The position numbers and the translations under genes were made by a program. 64,000 nucleotides of DNA, from positions 1 to 64,000 of the forward strand of contig NZ_JBMNUS010000009.1 of the NCBI RefSeq assembly GCF_050946405.1, in the 5' to 3' direction. The notes under the pieces are model-generated. The model was given only the letters and a program-made list of their open reading frames with translations. It ran no database searches and was not told where the DNA came from. The DNA comes from Pseudochelatococcus sp050946405 (GTDB taxonomy: Bacteria > Pseudomonadota > Alphaproteobacteria > Rhizobiales > Beijerinckiaceae). This document shows positions 34,908 to 43,420 of this stretch, piece by piece; positions within the stretch are counted from its first letter, which is position 1; the number at the start of each line of letters is the position of its first letter.

Positions 34908-36122
34908 ATGGCCACTCAACAGGAACTCAAGAAGGGTCCTCTGGACGGTATCACCGTTCTGGACTTCTCCCGCGTGCTCGCGGGGCCTTATTGCACGATG
35001 CTGCTTGCCGATCTCGGCGCACGCGTCATCAAGATCGAGAAGATCGGCACCGGCGACGACACCCGCGCCTTCGGCCCGTTCATGAACGGAGAGTCCGTGT
35101 ATTTCTCCTGCTTCAACCGCGGCAAGGAGAGTATCGTTCTCGACATCAAGTCGCCGCGCGATCGCGACTTGCTGGAGAAGCTTCTCGACAAGTCGGATGT
35201 GCTTGTCGAGAACTTCCGGCCGGGCGTGATGGAGCGGCTGGGATACGGGCCGGCCCGACTTGCGCAAACCCATCCGCATCTGATCTACGCGTCGATTTCC
35301 GGATTCGGACATTCCGGGCCTTACAGCGACCTCCCGGGCTACGACATGGTCGTGCAGGCGATGGGGGGCATCATGAGCCTCACGGGCTGGCCCGACGGGC
35401 GTCCCGCGCGCGTGGGCACGAGCTTCGGCGATCTCGGCGCGGCGCTGTTCGCGACGGTGGGCATTCTTGCCGCCCTTTACCGCAGGACGCATGATGCGCA
35501 GGGTCGGCGCATCGACATCGGCATGCTCGACTGCCAGGCGGCCCTGATGGAAACGGCACTCGCCCGTTGCGACGTGGAGGGACGGGTGCCGACGCGCACC
35601 GGCGACAGCCACCCCTCGCTAGCGCCCTTCGAGAGCTTCGAGGCGCAGGACGGGCGGGTCGTGATCGCGGCCGGGAACGACGCCCTCTTCCTTCTGATGG
35701 CAGACGCCCTTTCCGTGCCGCAACTTGCCGCCGACGCCCGGTTCCTGAACAATGACCTGCGCTGTCGCAACCGGCCCGACATGATCGCGGCCGTCGAGGC
35801 GGTGACGAAGACGGCGCCGGTGGAACATTGGCTGGGCAGGCTCAACGAGGCCGGCGTGCCCTGCGCGCCGATCAACACGATCGACAGGCTGTTCGATCAC
35901 CCGCAGCTTCTCGCCCGCAATATGATCGTCAACGTGAAGGGCGGCGGCAAGACGTTCCGCACCGCCGGAAATCCGATCAAGCTGGCGGGCCACATCGATT
36001 TCGAGCCGGCTAGGCCGCTTTCGGCACCGGCGCTGAACCAGCACCGTAGCGCCATTCTGAGGGAATTGCTGCCGGAAGGCGCTTCGACCGTCAACGACAG
36101 TGAATTTATGGGAGAGGAATGA
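34908..36122 (+). CDS. Class III (CaiB/BaiF-type) CoA-transferase
   Basis: A 404-residue CoA-transferase: VLDFSRVLAGPYCTMLLADL, ENFRPGVMERLGYG, catalytic Asp146 in GYDMVVQAMGG, and RIDIGMLDCQAAL. It moves CoA between carboxylic acids. ATG 34908 has GAAGGA upstream; the TTG at 34893 lacks one. It is joined to the crotonase gene by an ATGA overlap. With amidases upstream it could activate the acid released from an amide. Confidence 0.9.
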   Translation: MATQQELKKGPLDGITVLDFSRVLAGPYCTMLLADLGARVIKIEKIGTGDDTRAFGPFMNGESVYFSCFNRGKESIVLDIKSPRDRDLLEKLLDKSDVLVENFRPGVMERLGYGPARLAQTHPHLIYASISGFGHSGPYSDLPGYDMVVQAMGGIMSLTGWPDGRPARVGTSFGDLGAALFATVGILAALYRRTHDAQGRRIDIGMLDCQAALMETALARCDVEGRVPTRTGDSHPSLAPFESFEAQDGRVVIAAGNDALFLLMADALSVPQLAADARFLNNDLRCRNRPDMIAAVEAVTKTAPVEHWLGRLNEAGVPCAPINTIDRLFDHPQLLARNMIVNVKGGGKTFRTAGNPIKLAGHIDFEPARPLSAPALNQHRSAILRELLPEGASTVNDSEFMGEE

Positions 36123-36961
36123 TCATGAGCGCAACAGCGGAAACGAAGGGCAAGGTACCGGCCGTGAGGAAGGCGAGCGAGCCGGCGCAGCCCGCAGGCG
36201 TCCTGATCGTCGAACAGCGCGAGAACGTCGCGCTCCTGACGCTGAACCGTCCTCGTCAACTCAATGCCCTGAACCGGGAGCTGGCGGCCGCGGTTCTGGA
36301 GGCGCTGCTGGCGTGCGACGCCAACCCGGACATCGGCGCGATCGTGATCACCGGCAACGCGCGCGCCTTTGCGGCCGGTGCCGACATCGAGGAGATGGCG
36401 GAGGAAACGTTCAGTCGCTTCTACCAGGACGACTTCCTCTCGCCATGGGATCGGGTCGCCGAAATCTCCAAGCCGATCATCGCCGCAGTCGCCGGCCATG
36501 CCCTCGGTGGCGGCTGCGAGCTTGCGCTGCTGTGCGATTTCATCATCGCTTCCGAGGACGCGCAGTTCGGTCAGCCGGAGATCAAGCTCGGGATCCTGCC
36601 CGGCATCGGCGGGACGCAGCGGCTGACCCGCAGCGTGGGCAAGGCGCTGGCCATGGATCTGGTGCTGACCGGCCGGACGATCCCGGCGGACGAGGCGCTG
36701 CGAGCCGGCCTGGTGTCGCGCGTCGTGCCGAAGGACCAGCTGTTGCAGACCGCGCTCGAGGCCGCTCACACCATCGCCGGTTTCAATCGTCCGGCCGTGA
36801 AGATGGCGAAGGCCGCCGTCAATCTGGCGCTGGAGACGTCGCTGGGCGCCGGTCTGCGTCATGAACGCCTTTTCTTCCAGGCCGCATTCGCGACCGAGGG
36901 GCAGAAGGAAGGCATGAACGCATTCGTGTCGAAGCGCGCGCCGGTGTTTCGCCACCGTTAG
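36119..36961 (+). CDS. Enoyl-CoA hydratase/isomerase family protein
   Basis: A 280-residue crotonase. The oxyanion-hole motif is AAGADI, with HALGGGCELAL; both catalytic glutamates are present (Glu134 in GGGCELA, Glu154 in QPEIKLG), so hydratase activity is likely. It has a 28-residue Lys/Ala-rich N-terminal extension of no known role. ATG 36119 overlaps the CoA-transferase stop; ATG 36125 is an alternative. Last gene of the amide island. Confidence 0.88.
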   Translation: MIMSATAETKGKVPAVRKASEPAQPAGVLIVEQRENVALLTLNRPRQLNALNRELAAAVLEALLACDANPDIGAIVITGNARAFAAGADIEEMAEETFSRFYQDDFLSPWDRVAEISKPIIAAVAGHALGGGCELALLCDFIIASEDAQFGQPEIKLGILPGIGGTQRLTRSVGKALAMDLVLTGRTIPADEALRAGLVSRVVPKDQLLQTALEAAHTIAGFNRPAVKMAKAAVNLALETSLGAGLRHERLFFQAAFATEGQKEGMNAFVSKRAPVFRHR

Positions 36962-37019
36962 AGCGCTTTCCGATCTGATGGAATCATTTGATCGACAAGA
37001 ATTCGCTTAAAATAGTTAA

Positions 37020-37054
37020 ATCATTTCTCCGATTCAACGAAACGGAGAAATGAT
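37020..37054. repeat. Intergenic inverted repeat
   Basis: Perfect twelve-base arms ATCATTTCTCCG/CGGAGAAATGAT flank 11 bases within the 250-base gap between the crotonase and the MFS gene. The leading sequence (GAGCGCTTTCCGATCTGATG) looks like a family of dispersed intergenic elements of Rhizobiales; that link is from memory and unverified. It may end transcription of the amide operon although no T-run follows. Confidence 0.5.
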
Positions 37055-37212
37055 CTAAAAATGGAAGTATTCCAGACGCGACATATCAGCCTCCAAGGGT
37101 GAGATCAGGTAATCACAAAACGTCCACCTCGGGAATCCATTTTATGGGTACGTCATCTAATCCAACGCGGGGGAAAATATCAGTGGCAGGTCGCATCGGG
37201 CTCGCCTCTCGA

Positions 37213-38433
37213 TCATTCGGCCGGAAAGGTCAGAGGTGAGGGGCGGAGGCGCGAGGCGATCCACCATGCCGCGATGGCGCCGGCTGCGCAGATCAGCATG
37301 ACGACGGCGGGCGGGATCAGCGTTCCGTCATGGGCAAGCCCGAGGATCGCCCCGACAGCGCCCGCGAACACGTATTGCAGCACGCCGAACAGCGATGAGG
37401 CCGAGCCGCTGTCGCCCGGTGCGCTTTCCATCACCAGCGCCGTCACGTTGCCGAAGATCAGGCTCAGGCTGACGAGGGACAGGAAGAGCAGCGGACCGAC
37501 GACATGAAGCCCGGTGAAGCCGGCCAGCAACGCACCTACGAGCAGCGCCACGCACAGGCCATGGAGCAACAGGCCGACCGGCAGGATTTCGTGTTCTCTC
37601 CAGCGGTTCAGCAGCCGGATGTTCACGAAGCCCGCCGTGATCTCACCCAGCGCGATACCGGCGAAGACGAGGCTGTAAGCGGTCGGCGACAGCCCGTAAT
37701 GATCGACGAAGATGAAGGCGGATGCGCCGATATAGACGAACAGCCCGGCCATGGTGAAGGAGCCGGAAAGGGCATAGGCCGAAAAGCGGCTCCGGCGGAA
37801 CAGGCCGGCATAGGTGGCGAGCGCCGACAGCACGCCGCTTTTCCTGCGCGCCGCCGGGGCAAGCGATTCCGGCACGATGCGCAGCGTCGCGATCACCGCC
37901 AGCATGCCGATGACGGCAAGCGCCCAGAAGATCGATCGCCAGCCCAGGATGGCAAGCAGCAGGCCGCCGATGGGCGGGGCCGCGACCGGCGCGACCATCA
38001 TCACCTGCATGAGCAACGAGAATACCTTGGCGCCGTCGCGCCGCTCATAGAGATCGGCCACGATGGCGCGCGGGATCACGAGACCGGCCGCGCCGCCAAG
38101 CCCCTGCAAGGCGCGCGCGATCATGAACGTCGAGATGTCCTGCGCCAGCGCGGCGAGGACGGAAGCGGCGATGAACAGCAGAATGCCGGCGATGAGCGGT
38201 GCGCGCCGGCCGAACCGGTCCGTCAGCGGTCCGTAGAATATCTGCCCGACGGCGAGCCCGCCGAGGAATATCGACAGCGATGTCTGGATCGCTCCGGCAT
38301 CGGCGTCGAGGGCGCGGCCAATCTCGGAGAACGCCGGCAGATACAGGTCGATCGCCATGGCGTCGAAGGCGGTCACGATGCCGAGAACGAGGATGAGCGG
38401 CAACGATCCGGCGAGACGCAGTTTCGGTTCCAT
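37213..38433 (-). CDS. Bcr/CflA-type MFS drug-efflux transporter
   Basis: A 406-residue protein with 12 predicted membrane helices: VLGIVTAFDAMAIDLYLPAF, then GPLTDRFGRRAPLI (the loop 2-3 motif) and RALQGLGGAAGLVIPRAIVA. This is the drug:H+ antiporter pattern of the Bcr/CflA group. Start chosen at 38433 because GAGG lies nine bases upstream. It is divergent from a TetR gene with a long palindrome between, so it is probably repressed by it. Confidence 0.88.
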   Translation of the reverse strand: MEPKLRLAGSLPLILVLGIVTAFDAMAIDLYLPAFSEIGRALDADAGAIQTSLSIFLGGLAVGQIFYGPLTDRFGRRAPLIAGILLFIAASVLAALAQDISTFMIARALQGLGGAAGLVIPRAIVADLYERRDGAKVFSLLMQVMMVAPVAAPPIGGLLLAILGWRSIFWALAVIGMLAVIATLRIVPESLAPAARRKSGVLSALATYAGLFRRSRFSAYALSGSFTMAGLFVYIGASAFIFVDHYGLSPTAYSLVFAGIALGEITAGFVNIRLLNRWREHEILPVGLLLHGLCVALLVGALLAGFTGLHVVGPLLFLSLVSLSLIFGNVTALVMESAPGDSGSASSLFGVLQYVFAGAVGAILGLAHDGTLIPPAVVMLICAAGAIAAWWIASRLRPSPLTFPAE

Positions 38434-38514
38434 GCGCATGCACCTCAAGAAGGGCGACGGCTCCGATCCCGCAGGCTGGATCGGAGCCTTGTGGAAAGGA
38501 GAGCCAGAAAATAA

Positions 38515-38552
38515 GACTGCTCAGTCGGAAATTCATATACGACTGAGCAGTC
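38515..38552. promoter_or_regulatory. Long palindromic operator between MFS and TetR genes
   Basis: Perfect thirteen-base arms GACTGCTCAGTCG and CGACTGAGCAGTC are separated by 12 bases (GAAATTCATATA). Each arm itself contains the dyad GACTGCTCAGTC, so two TetR dimers could bind. The position covers both divergent promoters. Confidence 0.75.
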
Positions 38553-38573
38553 GGAAATGGAAGAGGAATCATC

Positions 38574-39131
38574 GTGGCGCGCAGAAAAGAGATTGATCGG
38601 GATCGTATCCTGGACGCTGCGGAGGCGGTGATTCTCGCCTCGGGGGGGCGGCAATTCACGCTCGATGCGGTGGCGGAGCGCGCGGGCATCAGCAAAGGGG
38701 GCCTCGTGTACACCTTCGCCACCAAGGACGCGCTGATCGCGGCTGCGCTGGAGCGGGAGATGGCGCGGTTTCAGGCGGCCGTGGATGAGCGTATCGAGGA
38801 GGACGAAGCCGCTCCCGACCGGCGGCTTCTCGCTCACGTAGATGAGGCGCTGACCGAAGACGACGCGCTCACGCGCATGGCTGCCTTTCTCATGACGGCG
38901 CTGGTTCACGCGCCGGACATGTTTGCCCCGGCGCGGCGCTTCTATCATGCCCTGTTCGCCCTGTTCGATCCCGATACGGAACAGGGCCGCGATGTCCGGC
39001 AGGCCGTGCTGGCCGTGGAAGGTCTTTTCCTTCTGCGCGGTCTGGGCCTCGTCGATGTCCCGGTTGAGGAGTGGAAGTCGGTTCTTCTTCATGCCCGCAA
39101 CACGATCCTGCCGGAAAGCAGGCCCGAATGA
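38574..39131 (+). CDS. TetR-family regulator
   Basis: A 185-residue TetR protein: ILDAAEAVILASGGRQFTLD, then AVAERAGISKGGLVYTFATK, and a helical effector domain. GTG start at 38574 follows GAAGAGGAA. It probably controls the divergent efflux gene through the 38515-38552 palindrome. A related but truncated TetR follows at 39477. Confidence 0.88.
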   Translation: MARRKEIDRDRILDAAEAVILASGGRQFTLDAVAERAGISKGGLVYTFATKDALIAAALEREMARFQAAVDERIEEDEAAPDRRLLAHVDEALTEDDALTRMAAFLMTALVHAPDMFAPARRFYHALFALFDPDTEQGRDVRQAVLAVEGLFLLRGLGLVDVPVEEWKSVLLHARNTILPESRPE

Positions 39132-39476
39132 GATCCGTCTCCTGCGGGCTTCTACATGGATCGCCGGGTATTTCGCTCTGAAGTCTTTCTGCGCGCCCGG
39201 GCGCAAATAACAGGATCGCTGCTAGATAATTCATTGCATTTGAATGAAAATTTGAAAATAATAAAATTATAATAAATGTACAAATATCAAAATAAAGTAC
39301 AGATGATTGTGTTTGGATCCAAATAAATTATGAAGGTGTCATCTGCTCTCTTGCGGATGGGGATATTCCGGCGGGCGGGATTGGCAGGAGATTGCGGATC
39401 GAAGCAGCCATTGCGCATGGTATTCGTCGCGCGTCGTGGTTCCGCATTGCTGCTTCGGCTTTTGACGGGGTGGGAC
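39132..39476. other. A+T-rich gap between two TetR genes
   Basis: Bases 39230-39330 are extremely A+T-rich (repeated AAAATTTGAAAATAATAAAA-like text), in sharp contrast to the flanks. I see no gene. It may be a promoter region or newly acquired DNA marking the edge of a rearrangement that also broke the next TetR. Confidence 0.4.
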
Positions 39477-39878
39477 ATGGGGCGCAAACGGATCATTGGG
39501 CGAGACGCGATTCTGGATGCCGCCGAACAGGTCATCCACAGGCACGGCGGCCATCAGTTGTCGCTCCAACTGGTTGCCGAGGCTGCGAATATCAGCAAGG
39601 GGGCCATCGCTTATAATTTCAGGACGAAGGACGAATTGCTGATGGCCGTCTTCGCGCGCGAGTCGGCCCGTTTCCAGCATGAGGCTTCCAGGGATGTCGC
39701 TGCGCGGAAGATCGCGCGGAAAGATGAGGCCGCGGCGCGGGATGGCGATGCGGCCGCCCTTCCGCGCGATGCCCGGCCGGTCGACCGTGTCGCGGGCTGG
39801 ATAGCCGCCACGCGGCGGGAGAACGAGGAAATGATCGTGAAGGCCGCCGGCTTGTTCACGAACATGTTGCAGTCCGAG
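39477..39878 (+). pseudogene. TetR-family regulator, 3' end lost
   Basis: It starts MGRKRIIGRDAILDAAEQVI, with LVAEAANISKGAIAYNF as helix-turn-helix, and is a paralogue of the TetR at 38574. It is readable to AAGLFTNMLQSE near 39878. Beyond that the DNA is the antisense of a TonB receptor, and the frame continues as nonsense to 40052. The DNA-binding half is intact; the end of the effector/dimerisation domain is missing. Confidence 0.7.
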
Positions 39879-40890
39879 ACACGCCGCCATGCCGTTACCG
39901 TCCCGCATCGTTTCGTCGTCCATCCACTCGCCGCGGAACTCGGCGCCGGCGGTCAGCGTCTGGGGCACGACGATGGTCAGCGGGAAGTTCCACTCGCTCT
40001 TCGCGGTCAGATTGTCGAGCGTGATGTCCTTGCGGTCCCGGGCGTAGCGTGAACTGATCTGGCCTTCCACGCGGCCGACGTTCCCTTCGCCGAGGCGTCT
40101 GTTGACGGAATTTTCCCACTGGATGTAGGTGTTCGACGTGCCGAAGTCCCACTTGCCGCGATGGGTGGCGGAAAGGGTGGTGCGCGTCACGCGGTTGGTC
40201 TCGCGGTCGCCGCGCGTCAGTTCCTGATTCAGGTCGGAGACGGACACGTCGCTGAACAGCATGTCGCCGGCGTAGATGTTGCGTTGTTGGCTCCAGGCGG
40301 CCTCGAAGTCCACCACGTGGCGCTCGTCGAGCTTCCATGAGAGCAGGCCGCGGAAGTCGGTATTGACCACGCCTTCCTTGCCGGCGGCAACGGCGTCCCG
40401 CTGCATCTGGGGCTGTCCGTCCGGCCCCAGCACGGGGTTGCCGTACCAGTCGGTGACGGGAATGAAGGGAGTCGCGGCCTCGTTGATGTCGATGTCGTCG
40501 GCGTCGGTGCGGTTGTAGTTGGCCGTAATGCGGTAGGAGAACCGCTCGTCGATCGGTCCGCCGGCGACGATCGTGGAGCGGTAGGTGCGGCCTTCCTTGT
40601 CGCTCTCCGGGATGTTGGCGAAGCTCGTCGCGCTGAAGGTGAACTTCTCCGGGCGCCTGGTGATGATGTTGACCACGCCGCCCGAGGCGCCGGAGCCGTA
40701 GCGCGCGGCGGCGGGGCCGCGCAGCACCTCGATACGCTCGACGGCTTCCGCCGGCACCCAGTTCGAGTCGCCGCGCGTGTCGCGCTCGCCGCCGCGGCGC
40801 ATGCGCACAGGTATCTGCCGTTCGAAGCCAACGCCGATCATCCCGAGCCGGTCGGCAGGTGAGCCGAAGCCAAACCGAAAGCCGGAATTT
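39879..40890 (-). pseudogene. Internal fragment of a TonB-dependent siderophore receptor
   Basis: The minus strand codes for part of a FepA-like outer-membrane receptor: plug-domain end GGERDTRGDSNWVPAEAVER, IEVLRGPAAARYGSGASGGV, VNIITRRPEKF, then beta-barrel strands up to TLTAGAEFRGEWMDDETMRDG. The N-terminal signal, TonB box and first half of the plug are missing, and so is the rest of the barrel after about 39879, where the sequence joins the truncated TetR. Not functional. Confidence 0.75.
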
Positions 40891-40900
40891 GCTTGATAGA

Positions 40901-41566
40901 TCAGTTTCCCATATCGCTCTCTGTTTCGCTCATGGTTGATGCAGTGCGTATTTCGTGTCCCTTGATCATGGCCCGCATGAACCTGCAAAGCTCGCTGTAA
41001 GCATCTTCTTCGCTGATTTCCCTGGCAATGACGGCGGCGGAGAGCGCGTCGGCCGCCCCGAGCAAGGCCCACAGGGCCGCTTTCGGGATGTCCCCCGATC
41101 CTGAAAACGGCGACAGAATCTGCCGGCATTTTTCGATATAGGTCTGCTGGCATTGCTTTTTCATCGCCGCCAGCTCCGGGGAGCCGCTTAATGCGGCTGC
41201 GACCTCGGGCAGTTCGCGACCTTCAGCCAGGGCACATCCGATATAGCTCGACGCGAAGACCCGGACCTTTTCCTCCAGTGTCTGCCCGCTGGCCGCGATG
41301 GCGGCGTCGATGATCGCGGTCTGGCGGGTGTCGAAGTCCCGGTAGAGGACGGCGAGCAGACCGTGGCGCGTTCCGAAGTGATCATAGACGACCGGCTTGG
41401 TCACGCCGGCCGCCTCGGCAAGCCGGCCCAAAGTGAGCGCATCGGTTCCCCCTTCACGAACGAGCTGCCATGCCACGTCCATCAACTGCGCCAGGCGCTC
41501 TTCCTTCGACAGACGTCTACGGGGCGGCTGGGCGGCGGAAGGGCTGGCGGCATGGGAATCCGGCAT
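40901..41566 (-). CDS. TetR-family regulator
   Basis: A 221-residue TetR protein with helix-turn-helix LTLGRLAEAAGVTKPVVYDH and a C-terminal effector domain. ATG at 41566 is preceded by GGGGAG. It lies directly upstream of the TonB-receptor fragment and may once have been its neighbour by rearrangement only. No clear intact target is adjacent. Confidence 0.85.
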   Translation of the reverse strand: MPDSHAASPSAAQPPRRRLSKEERLAQLMDVAWQLVREGGTDALTLGRLAEAAGVTKPVVYDHFGTRHGLLAVLYRDFDTRQTAIIDAAIAASGQTLEEKVRVFASSYIGCALAEGRELPEVAAALSGSPELAAMKKQCQQTYIEKCRQILSPFSGSGDIPKAALWALLGAADALSAAVIAREISEEDAYSELCRFMRAMIKGHEIRTASTMSETESDMGN

Positions 41567-41649
41567 GTTTCTCCCCGCTGTTCTCGGCAAACGTTCCGGG
41601 CAACTTATCGGGACCTATACACCATTGCCGCCGCGCGGTAATCCCGATC

Positions 41650-41812
41650 CGAAGCGGTATTCGGCGGGATATCCTCCGATCGTAAGGCCGGCAGCCCATC
41701 GGCCAGGGCATGGACCCGCCGGTTGTCGGCCCCGGAATAGTTGCCGCCCCCGGCTTTCAGTGCGTCCTCGACCGAGAGCGGGACGACCTGCGTGAGGCCG
41801 AGCGCCTCTTCC
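41650..41812 (-). pseudogene. Stub of a DJ-1/PfpI-type amidotransferase-like protein
   Basis: The minus strand reads REEALGLTQVVPLSVEDALK, then AGGGNYSGADNRRVHALADG, close to the C-terminal region of class I glutamine-amidotransferase-like (DJ-1/PfpI) proteins. The nucleophile-elbow part is not present and the end is scrambled. Confidence 0.4.
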
Positions 41813-41854
41813 CGGCATTGCCGAAGCCGGCGTACGAGACGCTCCTTCGGGCGC

Positions 41855-42448
41855 TCAAGGTGACGCGAAAAGCTTGCGGCCGATCCGGCGTGCCGTTTCG
41901 AGGTGGCCTGCGGGAAAGCCCGGTTCCGATGTCGGAAGCACTTCCGAAGTGACGACCGTTGCGCCGCAATAGTCGAAGATCCCGTGGTCGATCTGGGTTT
42001 TCATGGCGCCCCAATAACCGTGCCGGGCATAGGTGCGGATGTCGGAGTCGCCGACGCCGACGAGATGAAACCGGAATCGCCCGAGTCGCTTGACCGGCTT
42101 GCCGTCGTTTCCGCTTCCGTAGGCCCAATCCAGCGTGAACACGCGGTCGATCCAGCCCTTGAGCAGGGCAGGGAAGGACCACCAGTAGATCGGATAAACC
42201 AGAACGACCGCATCGGCGCGCTCGAGCCGCTCCTGTTCCGCGATGACGTCCGCCGGCAGTTCGGCCTCGCCCTTCAGATAGGCGTGATCCTGCGCGCTGA
42301 AAGAGGGATTGAACCCTTCCGCGGCCAGATCGGCGATCTCGACCGTGTGCGTCTGGCCCGCATCCGCAACGCCCTGCGCCACCTCGGTCGCGAGGGCGTG
42401 AGTAAAAGAGTCTTTCCGGGGGTGGGAGATCACGATGAGTGCATGCAT
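41855..42448 (-). CDS. NAD(P)H-dependent oxidoreductase, flavodoxin fold
   Basis: A 197-residue protein of the KefF/NQO1-like family: MHALIVISHPRKDSFTHALA, VVLVYPIYWWSFPALLKGWI and DRVFTLDWAYG. It probably reduces quinones with FMN/FAD. ATG 42448 is used since upstream residues have no similarity. It lies 49 bases after the GST gene on the same strand, so a shared operon for electrophile or quinone stress is plausible. Confidence 0.85.
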   Translation of the reverse strand: MHALIVISHPRKDSFTHALATEVAQGVADAGQTHTVEIADLAAEGFNPSFSAQDHAYLKGEAELPADVIAEQERLERADAVVLVYPIYWWSFPALLKGWIDRVFTLDWAYGSGNDGKPVKRLGRFRFHLVGVGDSDIRTYARHGYWGAMKTQIDHGIFDYCGATVVTSEVLPTSEPGFPAGHLETARRIGRKLFASP

Positions 42449-42497
42449 GAGGTGCCTCGTTTCAAATCCTTGCGTCATCCGGCTGGTGCGCTTCAAC

Positions 42498-43106
42498 TCA
42501 GTTCTTTTTCTGCTCGCGCTCGAGTGCGGCGGCGACTGCCGGGCGATCGGCCAGGCGGTTCAGGTAGTCATGCAGGTGCCGGAAGCCCGACAGGTCCAGA
42601 TTCACCAGTTTCGCCCAACCGGTCACGGTAAACAGATAAGCATCCGCGATGGTGAACTCGTTACCGTAGAAGAAGGGCTGTTCCGACAAGATGCCGTCGA
42701 TCCAGGCGTAATGTTGCTTCAATGCCCTGACGGCTGCCTGCTTCACCTCGTCGTTCGCGACCGACGAAAACAGCAGATCGTAGTTCTTTACAAGGTCGGT
42801 GGCGATGAAGTTCAGCCGGCCCTGCAACTCGTAACGTTCGAATGTTTCATTGGCGGGTGCGAGGTTCTTTTCGGGCGCCCGGTCCGCAATGTACTGGATG
42901 ATCGCGACGCCCTCGCCGAGGCGGCGGCCGTCGTCAAGCTCCAGCAGCGGCACAAAACCGAACGGGCTGATGGTGCGATAGTCCGTGCCGTCATCCAGGG
43001 TCTTCGTCTTGAGATTGACGTCGACGACCTCGTGTGGCGCCCCGGATTCCAGCAGGGCGATGAGGGGCGAGAGCGCGCAAGTGACTGAACTGTAATAGAG
43101 CTTCAT
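42498..43106 (-). CDS. Glutathione S-transferase
   Basis: A 202-residue GST of the bacterial beta type: thioredoxin-fold N-terminus MKLYYSSVTCALSPLIALLE with the Cys typical of beta GSTs, LGEGVAIIQYIADRAP, and C-terminal NEFTIADAYLFTVTGWA. It conjugates glutathione to electrophiles. ATG 43106 matches the family start. Probably the first gene of a two-gene unit with the NAD(P)H oxidoreductase. Confidence 0.9.
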   Translation of the reverse strand: MKLYYSSVTCALSPLIALLESGAPHEVVDVNLKTKTLDDGTDYRTISPFGFVPLLELDDGRRLGEGVAIIQYIADRAPEKNLAPANETFERYELQGRLNFIATDLVKNYDLLFSSVANDEVKQAAVRALKQHYAWIDGILSEQPFFYGNEFTIADAYLFTVTGWAKLVNLDLSGFRHLHDYLNRLADRPAVAAALEREQKKN

Positions 43107-43346
43107 GATGTCCTCGCGATGGGTAAAGTCGCCCGCTTCCCGGAGCGAGGCGATATCTGGCATGCGCCAACGTATGGGCGCTATATACTATCAGTAACCT
43201 ACTATTGGTATATTGTAAAGAACGAGATGCGTTTTCTCGTTGAGGCCGCTGAAGCCGGCTGTCGGACGAAGCAGCCCGTCGTTTCGCGCCAACCGCACGC
43301 CACCGCGAAATTTCAGTTGACACGGCATCTGATCCATAATTTAAGG

Positions 43347-43373
43347 TTTGTGTCTACAAAGATTAGACACAAA
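43347..43373. promoter_or_regulatory. Candidate GntR operator
   Basis: Perfect nine-base arms TTTGTGTCT and AGACACAAA are separated by ACAAAGATT, 48 bases upstream of the GntR start. Size and place fit autoregulation by that GntR-family protein. Inferred only. Confidence 0.55.
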
Positions 43374-43420
43374 AAAGACCGTATGGAAACAGCGGCTTGA
43401 GAATCCAACTGGAGGAAGCG

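Noticed and set aside
31369..35612. Long minus-strand frames opposite amiE, the AAA ATPase and the VWA gene
   Set aside because: Composition is His/Arg/Asp-rich with no recognisable motif, and the plus strand holds well-supported enzymes.
39339..41153. A single 604-codon minus-strand gene across the TonB-receptor fragment
   Set aside because: Only the middle part is receptor-like; both ends read through a TetR gene antisense or another TetR gene, so it is a chance fusion of frames.
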